Positions 50,658 to 63,041 of a DNA stretch of 64,000 nt are shown here, in pieces. The position numbers were made by a program, and so were the translations under genes. Source of the DNA: Sternotherus odoratus (Eukaryota; Chordata; Testudines; Kinosternidae); contig JAVMKO010000209.1 in NCBI GenBank assembly GCA_032164245.1, positions 62,001-126,000 of the forward strand, written 5' to 3'. The notes beneath the pieces are model-generated. The model ran no database searches, had not been told where the DNA came from, and saw only the letters and a program-made list of their open reading frames with translations. The stretch's first letter is position 1. Every line of letters starts with the position of its first letter.

Positions 50658-51539
50658 ATGAGCCAAGGGTCTCAGAGCTGACAGAACATGTTAAACAAAA
50701 CTGGTGTTAATGAACAACAGACACAGTCCCAGACCAACCCCTAAACAGAGCCCACAAATTTCCCTGAGAGCAGCAACTCCAGCTGATGGCACCTCCAGGA
50801 ATAGGGGGAGGGAGCGTCACAGCAGAACATGTGTCATGCAGAGAGAGGCCTGCACTGCTGCAGCCTGTCCGCAGACCAGTTTCTGTATTGGGCAATCCCT
50901 ATGTGGTGCTGAGCTGCACAAGTGTGTAACTCTAGGGTCAGTGGTTGGCAGGAGCTTAGCTGGGGAAGGATCCATGGGGGTGCTTGTCACTGGATTTACT
51001 GTCAACCTGTAGAGCTGTGAGATCAGGTTCTGTTCTGGCTCTTGTGAGAATACGGGGGGGGGGGGGAGATAAGAGTGGACCTCACAAAGGTTTGGGGGCT
51101 TTGCTCATTCAAGTGCCAGGCCTAGACTAGGAATAGCAGAAACAGGACAAGACTGAGGAGCTGAGGACTGGGATAGCTGGGAAGCTGTGGGTGGGGACTG
51201 AGGGATGCCAACAGAACTGGGGCTGGAGGAGAAACCCAAGCCCTGGGATAACAGAGGGCTGCAGGCAGTGGGACCCCTGCACAGCTCAGGTCCAGGTCCC
51301 CTACCAGCAACCTGACATGTATGTTGTGTGTGAGGGTGGGTGGGTAACAGGACTGGATAGGTCTGTGGTGCTCAACTCTGTATAACAGGGTGGCACTGGT
51401 TGGGGACTGAGGGGCAGTGGCAGAGCCGTGTGCAAGGGGGAGCCCAGCATTGGCATAGCAGGGATTTTGCAGGTCCGAACTGAGATGTATCCACAGACCT
51501 GCAGTGGAGGAAGTTTGCCCAGACCCTGACTTGGGGCTT

Positions 51540-51865
51540 GTCTAACCAGCTTCATAGTTTGGCCTATGGGGATGTGATTTGCTTTACTCACCAAAGTGCT
51601 GCAGAGACGCTGCCCACTAAATGGTACCTAGTTCAGCCTGAGGGGGTGTAGTTGCCCCACATATATGCTGCTGGTACACACTAAATGGCACCTAGATCAC
51701 ACTGGCATAGTCCTCTTCACATAGGACTATATAAATATAAATTAAGAAGCTTTCAATTCACACCCACAGCATCCACACAGGATTGTTTCAGCGCAGCACT
51801 TTGGTGTGTGCTGCTATTCACACCCCTTTAATCCGAACCATTGGGCAGTGTAGACATAGCCTAAA
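51540..51865. mobile_element. MITE with short inverted ends
   Basis: It starts ggggcttgtctaaccagctt and ends gggcagtgtagacatagcc. The interior repeats ctgccc/cactaaatgg(t/c)acctag twice. Part of a gene C intron. Confidence 0.6.
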
Positions 51866-52076
51866 TCCCACCATTACAGATGCATTATATGTACTATCTG
51901 TTGTTAAGGACAATACTGAAATGTGAGCTACAAATGCCGCCATGTTTGCTTATTTCCAGGACAGGAGAAGATGATGATGAAAGCAACTGAAGTCCCTACA
52001 AGTGTGTGAAGTGATTTTTCTATCCCATTATAGTGTGAAAAGAGAGACATACATTTATTAGGGTTTTGCTAAGTAC

Positions 52077-52103
52077 CTGCTTCCCAGGCCTTCTTCTCGG
52101 TCT
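52077..52103 (-). CDS. Gene C, 27-nt stalk exon 1
   Basis: Acceptor catttcag, donor gtactt, phase 1, 27 nt, encoding TEKKAWEA after a junction Glu. It follows the 57-nt exon and starts the run of nine-residue repeats. Confidence 0.6.
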
Positions 52104-52737
52104 CTGAAATGGGGAAGAGAAAAGAGTCAGACCCAGAGACACACACTGTTTAGTGCTATTAGAAACTGGGGTTAGTCACAGACATCCTACACCCGCACTC
52201 CCAGACCCAGTGCAGGCGCCAGCAAGTTTAACTGGAGCAGGGCTAGCAGTCAGTGATACACAGAACACCTGGGGAGTTTTTCACTCCTTATCCCTTGTCA
52301 ACACACAAACATGAACCAGTTTAACTAATTAGGTTACAAAACACACTTTGAGTTAAACGGGTGCAGAGTTGTGTTAGTGCAGGACTTGGGCTGGTGTGGC
52401 AGGGCTAATAGAACCTTTGGGATGGGGTTAGTTACTCCACAGTGACCCCTCTGGCTGGTTAAAGAACAGCACTGATTGCTAGGGGAACCCCATCCAGCCT
52501 ATCTCAGCTGGAGGAATGGTGGCCACAAGGGGGCATGGCAGAGGGCAAAGGAAATCAAAGAGGAGGATTCTCGGGAATCTTCTTTATTGTGATTGCTGGG
52601 AGAACCCCAGCCACCGTGCTGACCTGTCGTATCCATTGTCTGCAAATGTCATCTGTATTTCCCTGCGGGTGTGCACAGTGCTAGCAGAATGGGTCAGCAC
52701 CACTCAGCACCATCACAATACATGTCTCAAGAGAGTG

Positions 52738-52860
52738 AGTGTCATAGATTCACAGAGTTTCAGGACAGAAGGGACCATTAGATCATCTAATTCAACCTGC
52801 TGTGTAACACAGGCCAGAAGTGAGGAACCACTAGACAGAGACCCCTTGGCTCCATTAATT
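52738..52860 (-). mobile_element. CR1 LINE, 3' end fragment
   Basis: gtcatagattcacagagttt and ggacagaagggaccattaga on the plus strand are the reverse complement of a CR1 3' end. Short and old. Confidence 0.8.
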
Positions 52861-52949
52861 TAATTGCATTGAGACCACCAATAATACTAAGCAGTCACAG
52901 AGCTCACAGATCTCAACAGACATTGCAAGAGATAGAGCAGGAGACCTAC

Positions 52950-53006
52950 CATGAATGAGTGGATCCTCCTCGTTAGAGGTTTTCTTCTTAGGGGCCTTTT
53001 CTTCCC
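52950..53006 (-). CDS. Gene C, 57-nt cytoplasmic exon
   Basis: Acceptor gtctcacag, donor gtaggt, phase 1, 57 nt. It encodes EEKAPKKKTSNEEDPLIH, a charged segment directly after the membrane exon. The Lys cluster fits a cytosolic juxtamembrane position. No known signalling motif is visible. Confidence 0.6.
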
Positions 53007-53038
53007 CTGTGAGACAGAGAATCACACATCACAGTGAG

Positions 53039-54276
53039 TAGGCTGACCAGATAGCAAGTGTGAAAAATTGGGATTTGGGTGGGGGATAATAGGAGCTTGT
53101 GACGGTGTACCCCATAAGGCTTTATGGGGGGTGCCTGTAAATATATGTATGATACTGGAATATGGTTTTGCTAAAAAGTTATATCTCTGTGAAGGCAACA
53201 ATCCACTGGATCTGTTCATCCTATTTGTATGTATATTTCTGTTTTGTATTCAGAGTTATGAATATTGGCTCTGTGCTTGGTTTGTTGTATGTGGACTTTG
53301 GAAAGAAGCAGAGCAGCTCTCTGGGAGAAGACTATTCTCAGTTAAGCCCACTGAGAACCAATCAAGCAAACAATGAACTTTGAAATAGCCCGTCCACACC
53401 CGAGCTTCCTCAGGAATGCAGCCTGACTGGTAATGAGCAGAGTCTGGTTTAAACCTGGGACTGGGCCATGTGCTCTGAGAGGCCATGTGGACTCTGCATA
53501 GGAAGGAGGAGGGGCTCTCCACCCACAGGAGGAAGTCTATATAAACCTGGGAGAGACCTCTCCATTTTGTTCTCCGCTGGCTCAAAGAACAGCCCTCCAC
53601 CCCCCCAAGGATACCTGGAAGAAAGGGGAACAGAGGACTGTGACTGCAGGGGACGGGGTGTGTGTGTGTGTGCGAGTGATTGCTGGATCCAGGCTAACGG
53701 AGTTTAGCCTGAAAGAAGGAATTCACGGAGGGTGAGGTGTTTTGCTGTAATAGTGTTAGATTTGCGTGTTCTGTTTATTTTGTTTGGTAATTCACTTTAT
53801 TCTGTCTGTTACTACTTTGAACCACTTAAATCCTATTTCCTGTCTTTATTAAAATCACTTTTTACTTATTAATTAACCTGGAGTACGTGTTGGTACCGGG
53901 GGGGGGGGGGGGGGGGCAAACAGCTGTGCATCTCTCTATCATTGTTATAGAGGGTGAACAATCTATGAGTTTGGGCAAACAAATTTTATTCAGGGTTTGA
54001 CCCCATTGGGAGTTGAGCATCTGAGTGCCAGAGGTAAGAATACCTCCTGCCTGTTTCCAGGAAAGCCCACAGCTGTTAGGGGACGTGGCTCAGACCAGAT
54101 AGGGTACTGAGGTCCTAAGCTGTTGGGGCAGGAAAACTGAGCCAGGAGTAGCCTTGGCACTTCGGGTGGCAGCTCCTAAGGGGTTTCTGTGATCCCAACC
54201 CGTCACAGAGCCTATATAAGAGAAAGCTCCAAATATCAGGACTGTCCCTATAAAATCAGGACATCTGGTCACCCTA
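53039..54276. mobile_element. hAT-type MITE split by an LTR
   Basis: The outer parts (53039-53097 and 54213-54276) form one MITE with ends TAGGCTGACCAGA and tctggtcacccta, flanked by ACAGTGAG and GCAGTGAG. An intact relative is at 62510-62638, which shows the missing middle is only the LTR. It is in the gene C intron after the membrane exon. Confidence 0.9.
53098..54207 (+). mobile_element. Solo LTR (about 1.1 kb)
   Basis: It starts TGTGACGGTG and ends CCCGTCACA. Flanks are GAGCT and GAGCC, a 5-bp duplication with one mismatch, and the intact MITE has GAGCC at that point. A TATA-like box (tctatataaacc) near 53537 and ATTAAA near 53849 suggest plus orientation. It includes a run of about 20 G near 53900. 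No internal retroviral genes. Confidence 0.9.
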
Positions 54277-54476
54277 GCAGTGAGACAAGGAAGGAAGGGG
54301 AAATTGAGCAATACGCTAATACAAGTGGGGCCTTGGATCCCAGTGTGTTTGTTAGTTTAGTTTATTTCCTAAAATCAACCCAAGGTCAATATCTGAACAA
54401 TAAGACACTCCAAGGCCCCAGCCCAGTGCCCTCTAGGGCCAGGCTCTAAAACATGCAAATAACACATTCCCATTAC

Positions 54477-54578
54477 CTGTGTATCCAAGATATACACAAG
54501 CTCCAACAGCAATGAGAACCAGAGCGAACAATACCCAGAATGCAGCCAGCCAGGGAGAAACCCGGGGGAAGACGTCAC
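54477..54578 (-). CDS. Gene C, transmembrane exon
   Basis: A 102-nt phase-1 exon, acceptor tttgccag, donor gtaatg. It reads DVFPRVSPWLAAFWVLF, then ALVLIAVGACVYLGYT. The short F-P-x-V-SPW motif before the hydrophobic run is typical of the butyrophilin connecting peptide, and the hydrophobic stretch of about 24 residues has no charge. It places the Ig domains outside the cell and the stalk inside. Confidence 0.85.
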
Positions 54579-54994
54579 CTGGCAAACAGAGAGTGAAGAG
54601 TGTGAGGAGCATGGTCCCATCCTGGAGCTAGGGAATGGGGTTTGCCACTAGGGTTGGCAGCTGAGTCCTGGCCCACAGACTCCAGAAAATCATAGGAATG
54701 TAGGGAATATCCTGTCCACACTAAAATCACATCCACATATGGAGCCATTGAAACCGGAGAAGCCAACGCAGCATCAGTTCCAAGAACCAGGACTCTGTTC
54801 TGCCCAAATCTCTCCCACTGATACAAATCAACAGCAAGTGGCTCCATGCCCAGCCTGTCTGGCCCTGCCTGCATCTGGTGCCTGCTTGGACGGTCACTGT
54901 CACGCACCTCCTAATTCTCAGTCACCACATCCAGTCCAGATAAGTTCAGCAGAGAACAATGGTTTTCCTAGCTGGCCCCAGTGTGTTATGAGTT

Positions 54995-56450
54995 GATGGA
55001 TTCATAGATGTTAAGACCAGAAGGGGCCATTATGACCATCTAGTTCAACCTCCTGTATAGCCAGGCCAGAGATCCTCCCTCTATGATTCCTGCATCCAGC
55101 CCAGAACTTCTGGTCCAGCCAGAGCAGATCTTATAGAAAGACGCCCAGTTTGGGTTGAAGATTCCTAGTGATGGAGAATCCACCATGTCCCTAGGTTACT
55201 TCTTCCAATGGTTAATTCCCTTCACTGTTAAAATCTGCACCTTATTTCTAGTCTGAATTTGTCTAGCTTCAACTGTCTGAGCACTTTCCAATATGTCAAC
55301 ATCCTGTTTGAAAGTGTGGACACAGGAACTGGACACAGTATCCAGCAGTGGTCTGACATCTTATACAGAGGAAATGTCACCTCCTTTCTGCTGCTAGATA
55401 TTCTCATTTACACTTAACTAGAGGTGCTGACTTTCTGCGTTCCCGGGGGGTGTTTGACCCCCAAGGCCCTGCCCCCACTCCATCCCTTCCCCTAAGCCCC
55501 CACCCTTGTCCCACCCCTCCCGTGCCTCTTCCTGCCACTGCTCCTCCCCCTCCCCCCAAGTACCTCCTGCATGCTGCTGAACAGCTGATCACTGGTGGGC
55601 AGGAGGTGCTGGGGGTAGGGGGAGGAGCTGTTCCATGGGGCTGCCGGTGGATGCTGAGCACCCACTGTCTTTTCCCATGGGTGCTTCAGCCCCATAGCAC
55701 CCACAGAGTCCGTGCCTGTTCATTAAAGTGTTGTGTCTTAGCTGCAGCACCATCCTGGGAGCTCATGCTCAAGTCCTTTCCAAAGTCACTGCTTTTCAGG
55801 ATACAGTCTCCCATCCTGTAACTGTGACCTACACTCTTTGTTTGTAGCGGTGTGATCTTGCATTTGACCATGTTGAAATTCATATTTGACAAAGTGGGAA
55901 TGTTTGTAATATTTTTATGAAAGCTATGTGTGCTTCAGTTTCCCTTACATGTTGTATTGTTACTTATTGGGGGGGGGGATCTACTCTCTGGGCAGGCTAA
56001 AACATAGGTATGAATCTGGGGCCCTAAGTCTGATATCCATGGAGAATCTGAGAAGACATTTGCAAATCCAGTCACTGGGCTTTGATACCCTAGCAACCAC
56101 TAACCACTGCTGGCCCACTGCTTGGCAGGAAGCCAAGCAGTGTTTTCCCTGCTGGGGATCAAAGGACTGGACTGTGTGAGGTGGAAGTTAAGTGTGGGCT
56201 TCAGGAAGCAGCCAGGACACATTGAACTGTGACAGGGTGGTCAGAGGTCCAGCTCACTGATTAAGCTATTGAATAACATTGGCCCAGAACAGATCCCAGT
56301 GGGACCCCACTAGAAATGTCCCCTGTGGAGGCTGATTCCCTATTACAATTGCTTTGAGAGTTATCAGTTAGCCTGTTTTTAATCCATATAGTGTGGACTA
56401 TATTGATTTTGTAGTTAATTTTCCATCCGAGTTTCATGAAGGATGAAAAC
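54995..56450 (-). mobile_element. CR1 LINE, degraded, with a DNA-element insertion
   Basis: The plus strand begins gatggattcatagatgttaa, reverse complement of a CR1 3' end. The far part encodes, on the minus strand, SSGVPLGSVLGQCYS, an RT motif. A C-rich insertion at about 55420-55720 (ggtgctgactttctgcgttc to gcacccacagagtccgtgcc) is a DNA-type repeat; a related fragment is at about 35990-36060. Confidence 0.75.
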
Positions 56451-56996
56451 AAAACCCTTTCAGAGTCTGAGACCTGATCTACAGTACAGAGTTAGCTTGG
56501 TTTAATTGATTCACTCAGAGATGTGAAAAATTCCATGTCCTCTGCAATGTATTTAAGATAAATTAACCCCACTGAAGATACCACTAGGTCAATGAAAGAA
56601 TTCTTCTGTCATTCTAGCAACCAACTCCCAGAGAGGTGAATTTACCATCTCACAGAAGAACCCATTATGTCCCGTTAGTAAGTGTTTAAACCACAGCATC
56701 GCAGCTATAGCATTTCTAGTGTATTCACAACCCTGAGTCTATTACACCAGCCCAGTTACTTTTATCAACCAATTGCATCATCTCCTCAAAGAATGATATT
56801 GAGTTCATTTCACAAGATTCAGCCCAGCTCCTGACAGGCAGTTTGTCCAGATCACAGTAACCTCCGTGGCCCCCAAATCACGTAAGAAGGATATTTCTTG
56901 TCTCAGTACCAGAAACATGTCCTATCGGAGCGAAACTCCCAAGTGACCCAGCTGCCCTCCACTCCCATGGTGACCCCTTCTGCATGGGGGACTCAC

Positions 56997-57281
56997 CTGA
57001 GAGGTGAATGGCAGATCGTTGCTCAATCTCCAACTGGCCATTCCGCACTATGCAGCTGATGTCTCCATTGTCTTCTCCTTCTGTGACAGTGACGTGACTC
57101 ACAACACTATACAGGTTCTCCCTGTCTTGAGTCACATCGGTCACAATCTCCACCGCGAGGTTCTGCCCGTTCTTTCCAACCCACTGGAGTTCAGGTTTGG
57201 GGAACCAGCCTGAGGATCTACAGGTCAGCCCGATCCCCTGGCCCTGGGGGCCCAGCACATCAATGAACACTGGAGCTACAG
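56997..57281 (-). CDS. Gene C, Ig constant-like exon
   Basis: A 285-nt phase-1 exon, acceptor ctccctgcag, donor gtgagt. It encodes AVAPVFIDVLGPQGQGIGL, the first Cys in LTCRSSGWFPKPELQW with the core Trp, HVTVTEGEDNGDISC with the second Cys, and ends in AIHLS. The motif SSGWFPKPxxxW is a hallmark of the butyrophilin/B7 IgC domain. The frame is intact. Confidence 0.9.
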
Positions 57282-58387
57282 CTGCAGGGAGAGACCATGA
57301 GTGTGAGTATCAGGAAATCATGTCAGGAAATCACCCATGTGGTTCCTCAGCTACCGGTGGATATAGGGTGACTGTGACTGGAAAGCTCCTTTCCCGTACA
57401 TTCAAAGCCTGTCTGGGATCCCTTATCCTGACAACTGAGGAAATTAAATAATACCATCTTGTATTTCTATAGAGCACTTAGCACTGAAGTCTCACTGAGG
57501 AATGTGCAGAGTGAAACTGCTACACAGAGATCACTGCACTTGCAGCTGAAATGCAGCCACTTCTGGGGTGAAACCAAATAGTTGTCAGTATCTTCAGCAC
57601 AGAGCAGGAGGTGAGGGTTGGTGACCCTACCTACATCACTTCTCCCACATCTCCTGCGCCACCTTCCTAAATACCTTCCCTTGTGGTGTCCTTCTCCCAC
57701 TCTGGTAAAGGTGCCCCAGACCATACCACCACGCATGCTTGGATTTCCCTCTCCCTGTGTTTCATACAATCACCCTCCCCTCACTTCAATCTCGCCCTAA
57801 AAGCAGATATCTCCTGTGGAGCCTTTGCACTAGGAGCCACCAAAGATGGAAGATGATTTAAAACAACCTCAATGCTCTGCATTGTCACAGGATGGCCCCT
57901 CACCTGGGGTTTGATGTTTCTGAACTGTATTGTCTGAGGCTACGTTTCACAGAGAGCTTAATGGGCAGAGACCATCCCTTCCACTGTACTTGTTCAGCAC
58001 CCAGGGAATAACAAATAATATCCCAGCCCTTGGACACTGTAGGGGGAGTTTCAGGGACACAAAACATAATTATAATTTATCACCTGAGCTGGGATCTGGG
58101 CAGAACATGGGGGTAAAGGTCCCACTCCCTCAAACAGCATCACCATGAGCATGAGAGCTGAGGACAGTAGCTTTACATCTCATTGAAAGGAGGTTGTTTA
58201 ATGCAGCACTGACCTTGCGAGCACCCCAGTGGGGTCAGTTCTGAGTGTGAGGGGAGAGCGCCCCCTACTGAGTCCTTCACATCACTCCCTGCAGCATAGG
58301 ACCCTGCTGCCATGCTGGCTCATTGTTGTGGTACCCCCCAGAAGGCTTTGGCTGCCAGGCACAGCGCTTCCTTCTGCAGCACGTTAC

Positions 58388-58735
58388 CTGCAATCTGTAG
58401 CTCAGTGGTGGCTTCCTGGCTCCATTCTTGGTTCCTCACAAAGCAAAGATAAGTCCCAGCATCTGTCTCTTGGAGTCGTTTCAGTTTCAGGGAGACATTC
58501 CCACGGCTGAACTCCTGCAGGAACAGCTCCGTCCGGGTCTGGTAACCCTCCCCCGGCAGGTCCCGGCTACCCTCATCCATGTACTCATGAAGTGGGATAA
58601 ATCCTGATCCAGTTTTCCTCCACAGCACGTCCATACTGGGCAGCCGGGCCGGGGGTGAGAGCTGGCAGGGTAACACCACATCCTGACCAACTACTCCCAC
58701 CACAGGGTGTGGGGAGCCACTCAGGGAGAACGTCT
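58388..58735 (-). CDS. Gene C, Ig variable-like exon
   Basis: A 348-nt phase-1 exon, acceptor tgttccag, donor gtaacg. It encodes ETFSLSGSPHPVVGVVGQD, the first Cys in VVLPCQLSPP, VLWRKTGSG with the core Trp, LKLKRLQETDAGTYLCFV with the DAGxYxC motif, and ends TTELQIAG. This is the membrane-distal IgV domain of butyrophilins, which carries ligand contacts in the family. The frame is intact. Confidence 0.9.
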
Positions 58736-60634
58736 CTGGAACAAACACACCCAAGAGCAGATTCAATGTGAGCAAAGAGGAGAGGGCATCTGTCATGGGG
58801 TATACCTGCTCTGCAATGGGCAGGAAGAGGTTAACCCCATACTGTGGGCTGAGGAAGCCACACACACCCCACCCCTGCTGGGCATGCTCCAACTTGAACC
58901 ACAGTATAAAATGGAGCAGTGCAGCTCACTTTGCCATGACTGATGAGGAGAGAGGATGAGTGTTAGTATAATGAGAAAGAGATAAGAAACGGAGCACAGC
59001 TAAAGTGTTACAGGGCATTGCGGGAGTGTAATATACTGGGAGGCTGCCTGGCTCCTCTCTCAAGCCAAGGTCAAGGGATGGGAAGGGAAGGAACAAGAAA
59101 CACAAAAAGCCAAAGAAAAGTCCAGCATTGGTCAGTACACAACTTTACCTCTTAACCCTGCCATGGGATACAAAAGAGATGGGATGACGACCCCCAGACT
59201 CACGACCCCCCAAAACGGAACATGACCATAAGTTACAAGGGGGAACAAGGGCTGTGCACTGTAGATTCATTTGGGTCTGCTAAGAAGTAGGGGAACCAGA
59301 CATTGATCCACTTGTGGAGCCAGGAACAGAGTCAGCTTGTTTTGACTCGGTTGTGCATAGCTCATAGCAGAAGGTTCATGAGGATGATTCTTGTGTAGCT
59401 CAATTGAGTTACTCTCAGTGTGGGTGCAGGGCAATACAGCCACACACAGCTGACACAAGCTAGTGCTCCAGTGCATAGCCCTGTGGTACCCAGTTACAAG
59501 TTCTTTCCACTGCAAGCAATGCTTTAATAAGAGAGTTTCAGATCCAAGTAGACCCACAATGTCTTCTGAGAGCCAACCTCAGAAGGGTTCTGCCTGGCCT
59601 GAGGGTACTGAGTCTTTGATAGACCTTTGGGCACGTCCCTTCCATGGATTCAAAACCCCAAACAGAAACTGACTCAGATGGGGATTCATTGTTCTGGTGA
59701 TCGGTGTCTGCAGGAAATTAAGCATCTGAAGGTGAGATACGTCTGTGGAATAATTGTCTGAAGGGTCTTCAGGCTCATCCACCCCACCATGGGGCATGTA
59801 GAGCAATTACTGCCAAGTTGCAGCATCTGACACTCAGTGTCGCTACAGGTAGGGAGGGAAAAGGGTCAGATTTTCAAAGCCAACAAGGAGATTTTGATCC
59901 CAGTGTAGCCAGCTCCTGGGCAACCTTGTGTTATTCATAAAGCCCCAACTCCCGGAGCCACGTGATTCTGTGAGAATGTCAGCTTCATTTCAAAAGAAAA
60001 AAGTCAGTATCTAGCTCTAGTGATTGAAGAGAAAAGCTTGAAAATGTGACCTGAGTGTAACGAAAACCTCAGAAACAAGAGAAACAAGACCTTGAAAGGA
60101 GATTTTGGTTTGGTTTTAAAATCTGATGGATTTTTTAGCCAATCTCCTGATTTTTGAGGCCTGACTAATGGTGGTTGAAAACTTGTGGTTGGTGACACTT
60201 CAGCTTCCATTCATTGTCATGGGAACTCGGCACCCCCATCCCTCAGGCAGCTGGGAAGATCTCAGCCTTGCAGGCCATGAGAATCCAGGTCCCCAGTGGG
60301 GCAGGTCTAGCAGCATGTTGCCTTTAGCTCCCATGGCAGGACAGGAAGGGATCAGTGTCGGGGGCTCTGAGAGCCTCTGTCAAGGGTAGCAGGAGCTGGG
60401 TGACTTGCTGCAAGATTTGACAGTCCTGTCACCCAGAGCGAGGACACGCCCTGGTCACCCCAATGTCATTCCTGTCCCACAGACTCCTGGGCCTGACCCT
60501 TTTATTCTGCAGGACTCAGGATGTGTAGGGATGGGGGAAGGGTCATTGGGCCACAGATGCCCCTACCCAGCCCTGCAGGGGGCAGGGTACATGGGGGACA
60601 GGGAGGGAAATAATGGGGATTTGAACGTTTTTAC

Positions 60635-60725
60635 CAGAGAGAGAACACGGCGCCAGGAGGAGGATCCCCAGGCTGCACACACAGAGCCACCACCATGTCG
60701 CCATGGGAACAGCCCGGGCAGGGAC
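60635..60725 (-). CDS. Gene C, signal-peptide exon with short 5' UTR
   Basis: From ATG at 60704-60702 it reads MATWWWLCVCSLGILLLAPC, then SLS and a phase-1 donor (gtaaaa). The 21 bases before the ATG follow an acceptor (ctccttacag), so a non-coding first exon should lie further upstream. The hydrophobic core followed by small residues suits a cleaved signal peptide. The next exon adds ETFSLSG. Confidence 0.82.
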
Positions 60726-61359
60726 CTGTAAGGAGAGAGCAGGGATGGTTAACACTCCCCAGACTGCGTGAGTGGCTGGCAGTGCAGGGAACACGCCCCA
60801 TCCATCATCTGACCTGACCCACTCTGCTCCCAGGGACAGGAGAGTATTTCACCCTCCCAGGATGCCCTGCTGCCTGCCCAGGCCTGGCACTAGCAATTTC
60901 CACTCCCAGGCAGAGCTGTGTATCCACCCCCATTTCCTCCCCTTGTCAGTTCTCTGACCAGCCACTGGTGCAGGTGCCCCCCAATACCAGTGCAGGGTGA
61001 GGCTGCAGCAGAGCAGGGCCACTTCCAAGGTAACTCCAGTGGTACGGTACCCACACCGCTGTCCCCCTGCAGAAGGGGTCTAGCTCTGTGCCTGTCTCCA
61101 CCTGGGACAACACAGAAGATGCCTGACCCAGGGCTTTCCACAGCTCATGGCTTGAGGCTCTACAGCGTGAGCTAAAGCTAAAGCTGGGGCTGTGACAGAC
61201 TCACGTGCTGTGTGGATCCGGCCCAGAGGGGACCCGTCTCACACCCTGGCCAGTGGGTGACATCTGGGCACCTTTCTACTGTGTCAGCTTGGCCAGAAGT
61301 CACCCACCGTGGTAAGTGATACTACCAAGTGACAGGGATGGGGTTGGTGGTGACTGTGA
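60726..61359. other. Upstream region of gene C
   Basis: It should contain the non-coding first exon and promoter of gene C on the minus strand. I see no TATA box or other element that I can place with confidence, and no repeats. Confidence 0.4.
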
Positions 61360-62509
61360 CAGGCAGTATCATAGGCAGTATCCAGTCCCTCTCATCAAGT
61401 TTGCTTTATCCCAGCACATCTCTTCAACAAGGTTGTCTTCAACTGCAGGCACTTGACTTTTCTGCCTTTGGGATCTGCAGCATTTTGCAAAATCTGTGTC
61501 AAAGTTTCCCAAAGTCAAATACTGTTTGATGCCAGGCTGTGATCCACACTTTCCACAAAACCATCTGTACCCTAGCTCCCCACTAGCAGATGTTTTCATA
61601 GTGAGTGGTTGTACTGTTTGTTTTGACCTATTCTGGCTGTATTCTTTTGTACTTAGTACATGGATAGCTCCTTCTGGTGAATTCAGCTATATCTGGCTTG
61701 TGCTTTCACAGTTTCTGTTGCCCTGCAGATCTGTAGAGCTTTTTCTAAAGTTAAATCAGCTTCATGGTGTAGGCTGTCTCTTAATAGAATCATTTGTGGC
61801 ATTAAAGATGATTCTATCTGTGACCAAAGATTCTGTCAGTGTGATACTGTGGTTAAGAAAGGTGACCATTTCTATCACTATTGTAACCATTGTCACACAA
61901 TTTCCATAAATCTTATATAGAGTATATCATGGAAGGTGTCAATGGAAAACTTATGATTCACTAACTATGATTATCCTGTTTATATTCATGTATCATCTTT
62001 GTATCTGAAGATGTGAATTTTGGCCATGTATTCAAATCTGTTCTTGGGGTGACACCTTCCAGATGGATTTACATCAGGGCTAGACAGCTCTGAGTTGACG
62101 GCCCATTGTGGACACTCCACTCTCACAATGGGCCATAGAAGAAACTCATCTTATCCAGACAGCTCTTCCTGAGCGTGCCTCAGAGAGCGAGGAGGCAGTG
62201 GTCACCCCCTGTGGGTCAGCAAACCATATAAGGAGATGAGCTGCACTCATGTGACCTTGGATTCCATCTTGGGCCAGTAACTTTCCACAGAAAGGAGCTG
62301 TGGTCCTTGTTTGGGACAGTAATTTTCCATGCAAATGGCAGAGGATATAAAAGACACTTAAGACATTTGTTTTGTCTCTTTCCTGCCCTAATTCTCTGGA
62401 CTGTGGATTTACAACTAAAAGGAGCATCTTGAACTAAGGACTGAGGGCCTTCCAATCTTTTGGAAGTTACCAGAGGGACTTTACAAGCCAGCAACTTGTT
62501 CCATCACTG

Positions 62510-62638
62510 TAGGGTGACCAGACAGCAAATGTAAAAAATTGGGCCGGGGGGGGTGTGTGTGTGTAATAGGAGCCTGTCTAAGAAAACGACTCAAAAATCG
62601 GGACTCTCCCTATAAAATTAGGACATCTGGTCACCCTA
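62510..62638. mobile_element. hAT-type MITE, complete, with exact 8-bp TSD
   Basis: Ends TAGGGTGACCAGA and tctggtcacccta, perfect inverted repeats. CATCACTG flanks both sides (62502-62509 and 62639-62646). It is nested in the LTR. It is the intact relative of the split copy at 53039-54276. Confidence 0.95.
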
Positions 62639-62935
62639 CATCACTGCTACAAACCTGATATAAAGACTCTGCAACATTTGCATGTGTATGATCTAGTGAC
62701 TATGTATAACTCCCTTCTTGTCTTTTATTAGTAAATCTTTAGTTGGTTTACTGAGGACTGGCTGACAGCGTGATATTTGGGTAAGAGCTGAAATATGTAT
62801 TGACCCAAGTGTATGTGTCTGTCTTCTGGAATTAGTCAGAACCTCACATATAGTGAACTAGGTTTTCAATAACCCCTCACCATATGAGACATGGTTAATT
62901 GGATGGGAGTCAAGGGCTGGAATATCTAAGGAGGA

Positions 62936-63041
62936 CTGTAACAAAGAGTCCTGTGGTACCTTAAAGACTAACTAAAGTATTGAAGCATAAGCTTTTGTGG
63001 GCTAATACCCACTTCGTCGGATGCAAGCAGTGGAAGTGAGG
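62936..63041. mobile_element. Reptile MITE
   Basis: gagtcctgtggtaccttaaa, gcataagcttttgtgggcta and acccacttcgtcggatgcaa match the copy at 36465-36600. Confidence 0.75.

Larger units (their letters stand above)
38056..60725 (-). other. Gene C span: BTN-like gene with B30.2 nonsense mutation
   Basis: Twelve exons on the minus strand: signal peptide (60635-60725), IgV (58388-58735), IgC (56997-57281), transmembrane (54477-54578), a 57-nt cytoplasmic exon (52950-53006), six short stalk exons (52077, 50246, 48256, 45625, 44072, 39851) and the B30.2 exon (38056-38585). All internal joins are phase 1. Order, phases and domains are those of butyrophilins and chicken B-G relatives. Introns contain two CR1 copies, a hAT, an LTR nested in a MITE, and tandem repeats that carry the short exons. 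The TAG in the B30.2 exon would leave a protein of about 400 residues with Ig domains and stalk but only the first part of B30.2. It may be a pseudogene or a truncated, B-G-like protein. Confidence 0.8.
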
